NCBI GenBank assembly: GCA_900468065.1
Contig: UBTA01000013.1
Coordinates: 1 to 42,592 of the forward strand
Source of the DNA: Hyphomicrobiales bacterium
GTDB lineage: Bacteria > Pseudomonadota > Alphaproteobacteria > Rhizobiales > Rhizobiaceae
Length of the DNA stretch: 42,592 nt
Direction: 5' to 3'
Shown: in pieces, positions 24,595 to 34,131 of the stretch
Numbering within the stretch: position 1 is the first letter of the stretch
How the letters are laid out: each line of letters starts with the position of its first letter
Notes under the pieces: model-generated
What the model was told of the DNA's origin: nothing
The model's database searches: none
What the model saw: the letters and a program-made list of their open reading frames with translations, nothing else
Program-made: the position numbers and the translations under genes

Positions 24595-25905
24595 TTACCC
24601 TGCCTTGTAAGAGGGGAAGACGATATCCTGGTCGACGAGAACATTGAATTTGTATCCGGGGCGAATCTCCAGAGTCGGCTGAACGTCGAGGTTCCTGTTG
24701 ATCGTGCGCTCGACCACCCGCCCAAACGTCTCGGCGAAATTGCGCCGCGCAGCATCAGACGCGGAATCCTGCGTCGCCAGCGTAGAGCTTTCCGGAACGG
24801 ACATATCGATGCCGGTTCCGATGATGGCCAGAAGAGTCGCTGAACCGAAGGTCCGCAGATAATGCCGATGGACCTTGTCCGTGAAACCCCCATAGCCTTG
24901 TGCGTCGGTTCCGGCCATGCCGCCGATCTGCAGCGTCGATCCGTTCGGAAAAATGATGTCGGTCCAGACGACAAGGACACGCGACTGACCGAAAGAAACG
25001 TCCGAGTCGTAGCGGCCGAACAGTTTCGTTCCCTGCGGGATGAGCAGCCTGTGACCGGTGGCGCTGTCGAAGACATTCTGGCTGACTTGAGCCGTGATGC
25101 GTCCGGGCAGATCGGAATTGATCCCGGTGATGAGGGTGGCCGGGATGACTGACCCGCGTTTCAGCTCAAAAGGGGAAATTTGAGGCACGACGCTGTTGGG
25201 AAGATAGCCCTGGTCCTTTATGTCCATGTTAAAAAGCTTAGCTTTCTTCATCTGACCATTGGGATCCATGCTCTGTCCCCCGAATCCAGCCTGCATTGCC
25301 GCAGAATAGAGATCGGCGGCACTCCGAGACGCCGGTCCCTGCCCCACATTGGCAGTGGCGAGCGTGTCGGAACCGATGCTCCCGGTATCGGCATCCCGGA
25401 CGTCGACTGTGAGAGGCGAATCCAGTGCGGCGCTCCTCGCCTGCAATCTTGCCATCTGCTGACGGTGCTGCTCCCGCAGATACTGTTCCTTCTGTCCGCG
25501 CTCGAGGCGAGCCAGCCACTCTTCTTCCGGCTCAAGGCGGCTCTCTTTCTCGATACGTTGATCCGATCTTGTGACAGTCGGCTGGATCTCGTCCCGATCC
25601 GTGTGCGTTTGCACGACAGGTGCCGGCTGGAAGACCTGCGTTTGCGCAGGCTCCCCGATGATCGCGTCGGAGACGCCGCGTTTCAGCTGGTCGGCATAGG
25701 TCGAGGCGGGCGTGTTCGACGCGGCATCGACACCCGGGTCGCTCCGGAAGTACAGGCCGCGTGACGACAGCCCGTAGATGATCACCGCGAAGAAAAGGAT
25801 GGCGAGGATGATGACGATGATGATCGGCAGGCGGTTGATCCGCCGAATGCTGCGCTGTGGTTCGTCCTGGGAGGATGCTCCGCCCAGCTGCAAGGATTGC
25901 ACCAT
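24595..25905 (-). CDS. trbI: TrbI, VirB10-like conjugation channel protein
   Basis: Last gene of the trb operon; 436 residues. A short cytoplasmic N terminus leads into one membrane segment (PIIIVIILAILFFAVIIYGL, about 27-46), a long proline/glutamine-rich periplasmic linker, and the conserved C-terminal TrbI/VirB10 barrel domain (KRGSVIPATLITGINSDLPG, LIPQGTKLFGRYDS, then GYKFNVLVDQDIVF at the end). TrbI spans the envelope and links inner- and outer-membrane parts of the type IV secretion channel. GGGGAGGG precedes the start. Length is normal for Ti-type TrbI. Confidence 0.95.
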   Translation of the reverse strand: MVQSLQLGGASSQDEPQRSIRRINRLPIIIVIILAILFFAVIIYGLSSRGLYFRSDPGVDAASNTPASTYADQLKRGVSDAIIGEPAQTQVFQPAPVVQTHTDRDEIQPTVTRSDQRIEKESRLEPEEEWLARLERGQKEQYLREQHRQQMARLQARSAALDSPLTVDVRDADTGSIGSDTLATANVGQGPASRSAADLYSAAMQAGFGGQSMDPNGQMKKAKLFNMDIKDQGYLPNSVVPQISPFELKRGSVIPATLITGINSDLPGRITAQVSQNVFDSATGHRLLIPQGTKLFGRYDSDVSFGQSRVLVVWTDIIFPNGSTLQIGGMAGTDAQGYGGFTDKVHRHYLRTFGSATLLAIIGTGIDMSVPESSTLATQDSASDAARRNFAETFGRVVERTINRNLDVQPTLEIRPGYKFNVLVDQDIVFPSYKAG

Positions 25906-25920
25906 GGTGTCCGCCCTCCC

Positions 25921-26361
25921 CTAGTTTCGCTGCATGACCGATAGTGGACTGGCAGGCACCGCGCCGGCCGCGCTCGTGCTGTAAGCCCGCGCAAGCTCGA
26001 CCTTCCGTGTCGATAGCCGTACGAGCGTTTGTCCCTCGAAGTCGTAGACCACATAGGCCAGCTCGATCGACGACTTTTTGTCATCGGTCTTTTGATCCGT
26101 GGCAACGGCATAACCCCAGCCCTTGAGAGCTGCTGCCAGCGCCTGGCCTGATGGTGACGCGTCTTCCTTCAGAACAATTGTGCCCGTTCCGGGTCCTACC
26201 TGTTCTGCAAACCGGCTGACCATGTCTCCGGCAATGGCGCTCGATGCAGCAGCTGTGATCTCGGGTTGGGCGGCGCTCGCCGGCAGGCCGTCAGCGCCAG
26301 TCTGGCAAGCGGACAGCCCCGTCGCGATTAGGGTAATCATGAACGGCCATCGCATGATCAC
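25921..26361 (-). CDS. trbH: TrbH, conjugal transfer lipoprotein
   Basis: A 146-residue protein with a lipoprotein-type signal peptide ending in the lipobox LSAC at about residues 16-19 (TGLSACQTG), so it should be anchored to a membrane by its cysteine. It lies between trbG and trbI, the fixed place of trbH in Ti-type operons, and overlaps trbG by 4 bases. The family is poorly conserved; position and lipobox carry most of the weight. Confidence 0.85.
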   Translation of the reverse strand: MIMRWPFMITLIATGLSACQTGADGLPASAAQPEITAAASSAIAGDMVSRFAEQVGPGTGTIVLKEDASPSGQALAAALKGWGYAVATDQKTDDKKSSIELAYVVYDFEGQTLVRLSTRKVELARAYSTSAAGAVPASPLSVMQRN

Positions 26362-27194
26362 TCTCCCCTGCGAATGCTGATCTTCTGTTTTCGCCAGCCG
26401 ACGCCCGAGACAAGAACCGCGCGGTCCACATTATAGTCGACCACCATCATGTTGTTCTTCATGCGATAGTTGACGACCCGGTTCTGGCCCCCGGAGACGA
26501 CGAAAAGTACCGGCGCATCATGACCGGAAATCGAGCGTGGAAATTGGATGTAGGTTTTCTGACCGTCGGAATAGACCCGGGTCGGCCGCCACGATGCGCG
26601 ACCACTGACCGAATACGAGAAATTCAACCCCTCTGCAGGAACGCCGGCACCGGGTATCGTGCTAGCCTCCAGCCGGGCATTGATGTCAGCCAGCTTCGTC
26701 GAAACATCCTCCGGATACTCGAAGCCGACGCGGGCCATATAATGACTGGGATGCGATTTCAGCTGAATATGATAGGTCCGGCGAGACGTTGTAACAACCA
26801 TCGAGGTGACGAGACCCGGTTCGGACGGCTTGACGATCAGGTGGATAGCCTGGCCACCCGCAGCACCCGATGTGGCGGGCTCCACCTTCCATCGAACCGT
26901 GTCGCCGACAAGGACATCGCGGACAACCTCGCCACCCTGCAGCTCGATGTCACAGACCTGTAAAGGCGAGCACACCACCGATGGCTGGATTTCTCCAAAC
27001 AGGAAGATCACCTTTCCGTCCGCCCCTTTGGTCACAAGGCCGGCGCTCCCGCGCCATTTGCCAGAAATACCGGTGCCCTTGACTTCATTGGACGTCATGC
27101 CTTGCGCGAATACCGTTCCACTCGACAAGGCGGCGGCGAGTAGGGCGCACGGGGCGAGGCCCTTTGCCCAAACAGAATTGAATGTGTTCTTCAT
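26358..27194 (-). CDS. trbG: TrbG, VirB9-like outer-membrane channel component
   Basis: A 278-residue secreted protein with a signal peptide (cleavage near TVFAQG), followed by the VirB9/TrbG/CagX domain: [54 protein letters not shown] and the C-terminal [17 protein letters not shown]. It forms the outer-membrane ring of the transfer channel with TrbH and TrbI. ATG 27194 is chosen with GAAG six bases upstream; the frame also opens at a TTG at 27215 inside the end of trbF. Confidence 0.94.
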   Translation of the reverse strand: MKNTFNSVWAKGLAPCALLAAALSSGTVFAQGMTSNEVKGTGISGKWRGSAGLVTKGADGKVIFLFGEIQPSVVCSPLQVCDIELQGGEVVRDVLVGDTVRWKVEPATSGAAGGQAIHLIVKPSEPGLVTSMVVTTSRRTYHIQLKSHPSHYMARVGFEYPEDVSTKLADINARLEASTIPGAGVPAEGLNFSYSVSGRASWRPTRVYSDGQKTYIQFPRSISGHDAPVLFVVSGGQNRVVNYRMKNNMMVVDYNVDRAVLVSGVGWRKQKISIRRGE

Positions 27195-27211
27195 GTGATG
27201 CTTCAGGCTCC

Positions 27212-27874
27212 TCAAAGCTGTGCCGTCCAGTCAAAGTCTCGAAGGTAAAGACCAATTGGATTGAGGCGAATGACACCCTCGTCCTGCGGTGCGGTCAGTG
27301 TCACGGTCGCGATCCCACGGAATCGCCGCAAACCCGTTTCCTTGCCTTTGCGGTCACGTTCGAACTCGGTCCAGTCGATCTGATAGGATTGGTTGGACAG
27401 GGCGACGATGTTGTTGACCTCGATTGCGATCGTCGCGGTTTTTGCCTTCTCGAACGGCGAGTTTCCGCGGAACCAGGCATTCACCTTTTCGGTGGAGGGA
27501 TCCGATGTGCGCAACAGCGCATAGGTCCGATCGATATATTGCTTCTGAACCACGGCATCCGGGCTGACAGACCGGAAGCTCGTCACGAAACTGCCCAGCG
27601 TGGCACGTACCACGCGTGGGTCGGCATATTCGATCTGCTGAGGAAAACCCGAACTGACCGAGGTGCCTAGCTTGTCGACCTCGACGATGTAGGGAACGAG
27701 CGTGACTTGCGAGCTCTGATAAAGTGCGTAGGAAAAACCGATGACCGCGATGGTGAGGCTGGTCATGCCAACGATTCGCCAGGCTGCCGCGGCCTTCACA
27801 TAAGAACCATATCGTTCGTTCCATTCCTGCCGGGCGGCAAGGTACGGATTGTCAGGCGGATGTCGCACTGCCAT
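27212..27874 (-). CDS. trbF: TrbF, VirB8-like assembly protein
   Basis: A 220-residue bitopic inner-membrane protein: short cytoplasmic N terminus ([21 protein letters not shown]), one membrane helix at about 33-53, and a periplasmic VirB8/TrbF domain ([13 protein letters not shown], the [17 protein letters not shown] helix, and [13 protein letters not shown] at the end). It nucleates assembly of the secretion channel. It follows trbL after 18 bases and is followed by trbG after 17, as in Ti-type operons. Confidence 0.95.
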   Translation of the reverse strand: MAVRHPPDNPYLAARQEWNERYGSYVKAAAAWRIVGMTSLTIAVIGFSYALYQSSQVTLVPYIVEVDKLGTSVSSGFPQQIEYADPRVVRATLGSFVTSFRSVSPDAVVQKQYIDRTYALLRTSDPSTEKVNAWFRGNSPFEKAKTATIAIEVNNIVALSNQSYQIDWTEFERDRKGKETGLRRFRGIATVTLTAPQDEGVIRLNPIGLYLRDFDWTAQL

Positions 27875-27892
27875 TCGTCAAATCCCTCTTTG

Positions 27893-29077
27893 TCATTTGT
27901 TGTCGTCGCGACGCGGCGAAGGCGCTTTTCTGGAGCCGCCACCGGAGGCCTGATCCAACTTTGCGTTCGCAAGGCCCATGATTGACCCCGCATAGGCGCC
28001 AGGAGAGCCGATTGCCTTCTCCTTTGCTGCCGATCCCGCCGCTCGGCTCGTTGCACCGATGCTGGAGGCCATGCCCTTCAAGGCAGCTCCGGCGGTCGAA
28101 GTGCCGGCTGCGCGTGCGGCGCTGGCGGATGCCACGCCGGCCGCTGTGCCACCGGCTGCCAGGAAGCCTACCCCGGCTGCTAAAGACGCAGTCTGTCCGC
28201 CGTGGCGGATTGCCTCCATTCCGCCGCTAACGGAGGCGCCCTGGACGACACCTTGCATAATGTTTGGCACATACATGGCGACAATGAACACCACGACGGA
28301 GATGCCGGCGATTGCGAGTGAGGTGATGAACTGTTCCTCATCTGCTGTCGGCGCTGTAGCCAGTCCCAGAAGGACGTCCGAACCGATCCGGGCGATCATT
28401 ACCAACGCCATGAGTTTCATGCCGACCGAAAACGCGTAGACAAGATATCGAACGGCAAAGTCCTTCGTGAAAGATGAACCGCCAAGTCCGAGCATGATCA
28501 TACCAGCCAGAAGGCCAACATACATCTCGACCATGACGGCAACGAAAATCGCCGCGACGAGAGAAAATGCAATGACGACTACCACCATTGCGAAGACCGC
28601 CGCGATGGCTAAAGCATTGTCTTCAAACAATCCGAATTGGGCTTGTTTCGACATCTGGGCAGCCACACGAATACCGGCGTCGAAGACAGCAGCAGGGGAC
28701 GCGGTTCCACCACCAGCTCCAATCTGGAAAAGACTGTCCACCACCGCCTTTGCAAAGGCCGGTCCGCGATCGAGGATGAAAGCAAAGAGGCCGACGAACA
28801 TGATCCGGCGAACCAATGCGGCAAACCAGCTGTCTAAAGAGGCAGCTTGAATTGCGAGCCAAACGGCCGCGATGCCAATTTCAATCCCAGCCAGGATCCA
28901 AAACAGCGATCGTGCCGCTTCCATCACGGTCGTTTCCCAACCACGTGCGGCGGTGACGACCTGGTTTTCCAGTTCGGTCAGGACCTGCCCCTGCTGCGCA
29001 AGCGCCGTCGACGCGAAAAATATCAATAGCGCCGCTAGCAATGTCGAGCGGTATAAGAGGTGGAAGTTGATTACCAT
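27893..29077 (-). CDS. trbL: TrbL, VirB6-like polytopic membrane protein
   Basis: A 394-residue TrbL/VirB6 protein. The start at 29077 overlaps the end of trbK by 7 bases and yields an N-terminal signal-like helix ending STALAQQG. Then come about five to six membrane segments (for example LFWILAGIEIGIAAVWLAI and IAAVFAMVVVVIAFSLVAAIF) and an Ala/Gly/Ser-rich tail of about 120 residues. The low-complexity tail is common in TrbL and varies in length. It forms part of the inner-membrane passage for DNA. Confidence 0.93.
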   Translation of the reverse strand: MVINFHLLYRSTLLAALLIFFASTALAQQGQVLTELENQVVTAARGWETTVMEAARSLFWILAGIEIGIAAVWLAIQAASLDSWFAALVRRIMFVGLFAFILDRGPAFAKAVVDSLFQIGAGGGTASPAAVFDAGIRVAAQMSKQAQFGLFEDNALAIAAVFAMVVVVIAFSLVAAIFVAVMVEMYVGLLAGMIMLGLGGSSFTKDFAVRYLVYAFSVGMKLMALVMIARIGSDVLLGLATAPTADEEQFITSLAIAGISVVVFIVAMYVPNIMQGVVQGASVSGGMEAIRHGGQTASLAAGVGFLAAGGTAAGVASASAARAAGTSTAGAALKGMASSIGATSRAAGSAAKEKAIGSPGAYAGSIMGLANAKLDQASGGGSRKAPSPRRDDNK

Positions 29078-29268
29078 CGCGGACGCATCTCCTGCCCCAC
29101 AAGCGGTTTCTCCTCGGGGGCTTTGAAGAACTTTTCCCGATGGCGGCGCTGGTCTTCCCTCAAAGCATCGGCGGTGGCGTCGCTGGGGGGCGTCACAAAC
29201 CAATAGGTTGCCCCAGACGTGAGGCTGATGGCACCGCTGAGCAGAATGATGATCGTCAAGCGGCTCAC
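29071..29268 (-). CDS. trbK: TrbK, entry-exclusion protein
   Basis: A 65-residue protein in the trbK position between trbJ and trbL, overlapping both by a few bases. It has one N-terminal hydrophobic segment (LTIIILLSGAISLTSGATYWFV) and a charged C-terminal half. RP4 TrbK is a lipoprotein that blocks entry of a second copy of the same plasmid; here no cysteine follows the signal, so it is probably anchored by the uncleaved helix. Its last 22 residues resemble the end of TrbJ (REKFF, GQ-x-M, PRW), noted as a finding. Confidence 0.85.
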   Translation of the reverse strand: MSRLTIIILLSGAISLTSGATYWFVTPPSDATADALREDQRRHREKFFKAPEEKPLVGQEMRPRW

Positions 29269-30065
29269 CAGCGCGGCTCCATCTTCTGGCCTTCGGGAAT
29301 GGATTTGACGTCAGCGGCGAAAAACTTCTCGCGCCGCGCTTGCGCTAGATCCTTGTCCATCTGTTCTGATTGATACCAGGTACCCATCATGGTCATCTGT
29401 TGCGAGACGAGGCCGCGGAGCTTCTGCATCTGCGCGACCTGCTGGGCGGCAATCTGATGGCCGACCTGTAACGCCTTCATCTGGCCGTCGGATGTCTCGG
29501 ACATCGATCGGAGGGAACTCATGGTGGATTCCTCGCTCGCAAACTGATCTGCCGTGAGATTGGCAGCCCTTAACGTGCCGGCAATCGTATCGCGATTGGT
29601 GTCGGACCAGCTTTGATAGCCGGACGAGAAGGTGTCGCCGTTAGGAAGGTTCGATCTCAGGTCGGCAAAGCTCTGGAAACGCTGCCTCAATACGTCGTCC
29701 GCATTACCCATGGAGAAGGCGATCCCCTCCCCTTGCGACACAACGTTCTGCAACTCCTTCAGGTCGCCCTCAACCTTACCCCAAATGTGACTTGGAAGCT
29801 GCGCGGTGTTCTGCAGCATGTTGTCGTAGATTTTCAGCTGGTTCTGGATTTGCTCGGCCAGTTGACTGATCTGGGTGAGCTGGTTTTCGACCTGAACGCC
29901 GGACTTTTCCAGGAGATTGATCAACTCGGCATTGTTGGCGAGCTGCGTGAATTCCGTCGCTTCACCGGTCACACCTCCCGCAATGGAAATCCTCGGCAGC
30001 ATAGCTGCCGTCGCGAACACTGCCGCTCTGAGCAGCTTAGCCTTGCCTGAGAAGGGATGCGGCAT
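29265..30065 (-). CDS. trbJ: TrbJ, VirB5-like pilus-associated protein
   Basis: A 266-residue secreted protein with a signal peptide (cleavage near RISIAGG) and a long helical, glutamine-rich body (QVENQLTQISQLAEQIQNQL and following), typical of TrbJ. Relatives such as VirB5 sit at the pilus tip and contact recipients. The ATG at 30065 follows GAGG; an in-frame TTG at 30071 is less likely. It overlaps the end of trbE by 29 bases and the start of trbK by 4. Its last residues, REKFFAADVKSIPEGQKMEP and then RW, resemble the TrbK tail. Confidence 0.93.
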   Translation of the reverse strand: MPHPFSGKAKLLRAAVFATAAMLPRISIAGGVTGEATEFTQLANNAELINLLEKSGVQVENQLTQISQLAEQIQNQLKIYDNMLQNTAQLPSHIWGKVEGDLKELQNVVSQGEGIAFSMGNADDVLRQRFQSFADLRSNLPNGDTFSSGYQSWSDTNRDTIAGTLRAANLTADQFASEESTMSSLRSMSETSDGQMKALQVGHQIAAQQVAQMQKLRGLVSQQMTMMGTWYQSEQMDKDLAQARREKFFAADVKSIPEGQKMEPRW

Positions 30066-32490
30066 CGTCAATTCCTCTCGTTTTGAGCCAGTGGATGGGC
30101 CACTCAGGACCGTGTTCGGATTGAAGGGTGCGAATGCGCTTGAGATCGTCTTTTCCGGTTGCTCCGACGAAGGATAGCGTCAGCGGTCCGAGTGCCATGT
30201 CGAACAGGCGCCGGCCGACAGGCGAGGCGACGTAATACTCCCGTTTAGGGATGGCGGTGGCGACGAGCTCGATCTGGCGTTCATTGAAGCCGATCCGCTC
30301 GTAGAACTCGCGTGTACCCGGTTCTCTCGCAGCGCCGTTCGGCAGGCAGATTTTCGTCGGGCAGCTTTCCTTCAACACGTCGATGATGCCGGAACGCTCG
30401 GCGTCGGAGATGGACTGCGTTGCCAACAGCACTGCGCAATTGGCCTTGCGCAGCACCTTCAACCATTCCCTGATCTTGTCGCGAAACACCGGATGGCCAA
30501 GCATCAGCCAGGCCTCGTCGAGGATGATCAGGCTCGGCGCGCCGGTGAGGCGTTTTTCGATCCTCCGGAAGAGATAGGTGAGCACGGGGACGAGATTGCG
30601 CTCGCCCATGTTCATCAGCTGTTCGATCTCGAACGTCTGAAACGACCCGAGCGACAGCCCGTCCGTTTCAGCGTCGAGCAACTGGCCCATCGGTCCATCG
30701 ACTGTGTAGTTTTGAAGCGCATCCTTGATCTCGCGAAGCTGTACGCCACTGACGAAATCGGACATCGAGCGGCCGGGCGCGCTTGCCATCAGGCCGATTT
30801 GTCGGGAGATTGCATTGCGATGGTCCGGGGTAATGGTGACGCCCTGAAGGGCGACGAGCGTCTCAATCCATTCCGAAGCCCAAGCTCGATCCCGCTCGGT
30901 CCTGAGATCGGCCAGCGGGCAGAAAGAAAGTGGTGGCCCCTCCCCCTCCTCACCGCCGACATCATAGTGATCGCCGCCTGCCGCAAGCGTTAGCGGCAGC
31001 ATCGACTGTCCCTTGTCGAAGGCAAAGATCTGGGCGTGTTCATAGCGGCGAAACTGGGCGGCAATCAGCGCCAATAGGGTCGACTTGCCCGAACCGGTCG
31101 GGCCGAACACGAGCGTGTGGCCGACGTCGTCGACATGCAGATTCAGGCGGAATGGGGTCGATCCGGACGCGACCTGCATCAAAGGCGGCGATGTTGGTGG
31201 ATAGAAGGGGCACGGCGCGTTCTGGCTGCCGGACCAGACGGAGTTCAACGGAACCAAATCGGAAAGGTTGCGGGTGTTGATCAGCGGCTCGCGGATGTTG
31301 CAGTACCAGTTGCCAGGAAGGCTTCCAAGGTAGGCGTCGGTGGCATTGAGGGTTTCGATGCGGGCTCCGAACCCTTCCGCTTGGATCAGCCTCCGGATCG
31401 CCTCGGCCTTCTCCTTCAGGCGATCGCTGTCCTGATCGAACAACACCACGACAGGCGTGTAATAGCCGTAGGCAACGAGTTGGGAGGACGCCTCTGCGAT
31501 CGCGTCCTCCGTTTCGGCGACCATCGTCATGGCGTCCTGATCGACAGACCGGCTCTGCGTCTGGAATAGTTGATCGAAGAATGGCCGCACCTTCTGCTGC
31601 CACTTCTTGCGCGTCCGCTCGAGGCTGGCCTTCGCTTCCTCGGCGTCGAGGAAGATGAACCTGGACGACCAGCGATAGCTCATCGGCATCAGATCGAGAC
31701 TGCCCAGAATGCCGGGCCAGCTTTCCGCCGGTAACCCATCAATCGCCACGACGCCGAGGAAATTGTTCTCGATGATCGGTGTCACGCCATGCTGCAGGTC
31801 GGCGGTCGCGACCCAGTCAAGGTACATCGGGATATCGGGCAGCCGCACGGGATGATTCTCACCGGTGATGCAGAAACGGATGAACTGTATCAGCTCGTCG
31901 TAGCGCGCGATCCTCGTCCCGCCCCGTTCCTCGGTTTCGCGTGTCGCCATGCGCCGGATGGAAATCGTGTTGGCGAGATATTGTTCGACTTCCCGGATCG
32001 TGTTGCGGAACACGAACAGCACCGTATCCGCATAGGATTGTGTCCGGCTCGCCTCGTCGGAATAGACATATTTGCTGAGACTGGACCGGCGTTGTTCAGC
32101 GGGGCGGTAGGTGAGGATGATCGCGTGTCGGCTTTCGAAGTGGCCCTGCTCTCGCTGGAAGTGAACCCGCCGTTCCAGATCGATCGCGCGGGTCACGGCG
32201 TCGGGGAAATGCGATGTGCCGGCCGACGTGTAGTCGACGGTCGAGATCCGTACCGCCTCAACCTGGATCATCCACCCTGATCCCAGCCGCGAGAGGACCG
32301 CATTGATCTGGCGCGAAACCTCGTTTCGCTCGATATCTGTCGAACTTTCGGAGTCGGGGCCGGCGAAATACCAGCCGGCCATCAGCGAGCCATCCTTTAG
32401 AAGGATGATGCCGTTGTCGACCAGACCAGCATAGGGCACGAGATCGGCAAATGATGGGCCAGATTGCCTGAAGGCGCGAAGTGCGACCAT
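30037..32490 (-). CDS. trbE: TrbE, VirB4-like transfer ATPase
   Basis: An 817-residue ATPase, the largest gene of the operon and full length for TrbE (about 820). The N-terminal half is the VirB4/CagE domain (FADLVPYAGLVDNGIILLKDG, then SLMAGWYFAG). The C-terminal P-loop domain has Walker A GPTGSGKST near residue 461 and Walker B LIILDEAWLML near 653. It energises pilus and channel assembly at the inner membrane. GAGGAG precedes the ATG at 32490. Confidence 0.96.
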   Translation of the reverse strand: MVALRAFRQSGPSFADLVPYAGLVDNGIILLKDGSLMAGWYFAGPDSESSTDIERNEVSRQINAVLSRLGSGWMIQVEAVRISTVDYTSAGTSHFPDAVTRAIDLERRVHFQREQGHFESRHAIILTYRPAEQRRSSLSKYVYSDEASRTQSYADTVLFVFRNTIREVEQYLANTISIRRMATRETEERGGTRIARYDELIQFIRFCITGENHPVRLPDIPMYLDWVATADLQHGVTPIIENNFLGVVAIDGLPAESWPGILGSLDLMPMSYRWSSRFIFLDAEEAKASLERTRKKWQQKVRPFFDQLFQTQSRSVDQDAMTMVAETEDAIAEASSQLVAYGYYTPVVVLFDQDSDRLKEKAEAIRRLIQAEGFGARIETLNATDAYLGSLPGNWYCNIREPLINTRNLSDLVPLNSVWSGSQNAPCPFYPPTSPPLMQVASGSTPFRLNLHVDDVGHTLVFGPTGSGKSTLLALIAAQFRRYEHAQIFAFDKGQSMLPLTLAAGGDHYDVGGEEGEGPPLSFCPLADLRTERDRAWASEWIETLVALQGVTITPDHRNAISRQIGLMASAPGRSMSDFVSGVQLREIKDALQNYTVDGPMGQLLDAETDGLSLGSFQTFEIEQLMNMGERNLVPVLTYLFRRIEKRLTGAPSLIILDEAWLMLGHPVFRDKIREWLKVLRKANCAVLLATQSISDAERSGIIDVLKESCPTKICLPNGAAREPGTREFYERIGFNERQIELVATAIPKREYYVASPVGRRLFDMALGPLTLSFVGATGKDDLKRIRTLQSEHGPEWPIHWLKTRGIDDAASLLRQG

Positions 32491-32500
32491 CAAAGTCTCC

Positions 32501-32800
32501 TCAATATCTGCGCCACGGGGTGGAAGTCGCCCGATAGGTGGGCTTGTAGGAGATGTGGCGGATGTAGACCCTCCGCATCATCGGATCGGCCTTGGCCATC
32601 ATCCGCAGAGCGGCCACGACAAAGGTCCACATCGCAATGCCAAACAGTGCCGAAGCGACGGTGAGCACCACGAAGATCAGGATGATGGAGGCAAGCCCGG
32701 CGATCAGCACCAGTTCACGGTCTGCACCCATCAACAGGTTGGGTCGCGACAGCGCCCGGTGGATGCGATTGCGCTGCAGGCGGGAAACCGGATCAGCCAT
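32501..32800 (-). CDS. trbD: TrbD, VirB3-like inner-membrane protein
   Basis: A 99-residue protein starting [20 protein letters not shown], with one hydrophobic hairpin ([20 protein letters not shown] and [19 protein letters not shown]), as in VirB3/TrbD. It overlaps trbC by 8 bases and is 10 bases upstream of trbE. The frame is open further upstream but those codons lie inside trbC. It helps TrbE and the pilin to assemble. Confidence 0.92.
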   Translation of the reverse strand: MADPVSRLQRNRIHRALSRPNLLMGADRELVLIAGLASIILIFVVLTVASALFGIAMWTFVVAALRMMAKADPMMRRVYIRHISYKPTYRATSTPWRRY

Positions 32801-33173
32801 GTTTCGCCTCCCCTCCCCTCGCCGCGAAAAAAATTGGCGTGGCTTCCTTGACAGATCCGATGGACGCGCCCGTTGCTCCGAACAGGCCGACGATCTGCGT
32901 TGCACCGAGCAGGATGCCGGCGACCAGGACGACGTACATAAGACGTCGCGCGAAATCGTTGAGCTCGCCACCGAAGATCAACATCCCGCCGGCGATCGCC
33001 ACTGCTGCCAATGCGATGAACCCAGCCACCGGTCCCGTTATCGACTCCTGGATCTGCTGGAGCGGTCCCTCCCACGGAAGGCCGCCCCCCGAACTTGCCA
33101 ACGCCGGTGATACCGACGCCAAAATCCACAGGAGCACGATGCCAATGATCTTGAGTGCCGTGTTATGCTGCAT
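32793..33173 (-). CDS. trbC: TrbC, VirB2-like pilin precursor
   Basis: A 126-residue pilin. The long signal region [20 protein letters not shown] ends near [13 protein letters not shown]. Two hydrophobic helices follow ([20 protein letters not shown] and [20 protein letters not shown]), as in VirB2/TrbC pilins, which in RP4 and Ti plasmids may be cyclised after processing. The ATG at 33173 overlaps the trbB stop by 11 bases. Confidence 0.92.
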   Translation of the reverse strand: MQHNTALKIIGIVLLWILASVSPALASSGGGLPWEGPLQQIQESITGPVAGFIALAAVAIAGGMLIFGGELNDFARRLMYVVLVAGILLGATQIVGLFGATGASIGSVKEATPIFFAARGGEAKHG

Positions 33174-34131
33174 TTTGTTCTGCCTCCTGGGCGTAGGATT
33201 GGATTTGGTATTGGCCAGCACCGAATCGCTCGACATGCAGGATGTCGGTTACCCGCCGTCCCTTCCCCGTTCGCTCGATCGAGATGATCAAATCCACCGC
33301 GTCGCCGATCACGGCCTGCATCGGCTGTTGGCTGACTTCGGCCGTCAGCTGCTCGAGGCGCTGCAAAGCTGATCGCGCGGAGTTGGAATGAATGGTGGTC
33401 ACCCCACCTGGATGGCCGGTGTTCCAAGCTTTCAGGAGGGTCAAGGCCGCGCCATCCCGCACCTCGCCAACGATGATGCGATCTGGTCTCAACCGCATCG
33501 TGCTCTTGAGCAGCTTGGCCATATCAACGGTATCGCTGGTACGCAGCGCCACGGCGTTATCTGCAGCGCATTGGAGCTCAGCTGTGTCTTCGAGGATGAC
33601 AAGCCGGTCTTCAGGGGCTGATTCCACGATTTGGGCAATCACCGCGTTCGCAAGCGTCGTCTTTCCCGAACCGGTTCCGCCGGACACGACGATATTGAGC
33701 CGGGAACTGATAGCGTTGCGAATGACTGAGGCTTGATGGGGCGTCATCACTTTGTTGCTAACGTAGTCATCGAGCGGTATGAGCCGGGACGCCCGGCGTC
33801 GGATGGTGAAGGATGGGGCGGAAACGATAGGCGGAAGAAGCCCCTCGAAGCGGTGTCCTCCAATCGGGATTTCTCCAGAGACGATCGGTTTGTCATCATC
33901 GACCACGGAATTGAGAACATGCGCCACGCTCCCGATGACGATCTCGGCCGCGCCTTTGCTCATCTCGCCCGCGGGGGCGATACCGTGTCCGAGCCGCTCG
34001 ATGTAGAGCCTGCCATCAGGATTGAGCATGATCTCAACGACCGTTGGATCATCGAGCGCAACGCACAGCCTCTCCCCGAGGGCGTCGTGAAGTTTACGGA
34101 TCAGACGGGGAAGTGAGAGTAAATGGGGCAT
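33163..34131 (-). CDS. trbB: TrbB, VirB11-like secretion ATPase
   Basis: A 322-residue hexameric traffic ATPase. Walker A is GGTGSGKTT at 151-159, an Asp box lies at [10 protein letters not shown] (178-187), Walker B at [11 protein letters not shown] (217-227) and the His box at [11 protein letters not shown] (240-250). The N-terminal domain carries [13 protein letters not shown], typical of this family. It overlaps the end of traI by 31 bases, so it is probably translated by coupling. It powers pilus formation and transfer. Confidence 0.95.
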   Translation of the reverse strand: MPHLLSLPRLIRKLHDALGERLCVALDDPTVVEIMLNPDGRLYIERLGHGIAPAGEMSKGAAEIVIGSVAHVLNSVVDDDKPIVSGEIPIGGHRFEGLLPPIVSAPSFTIRRRASRLIPLDDYVSNKVMTPHQASVIRNAISSRLNIVVSGGTGSGKTTLANAVIAQIVESAPEDRLVILEDTAELQCAADNAVALRTSDTVDMAKLLKSTMRLRPDRIIVGEVRDGAALTLLKAWNTGHPGGVTTIHSNSARSALQRLEQLTAEVSQQPMQAVIGDAVDLIISIERTGKGRRVTDILHVERFGAGQYQIQSYAQEAEQNAA

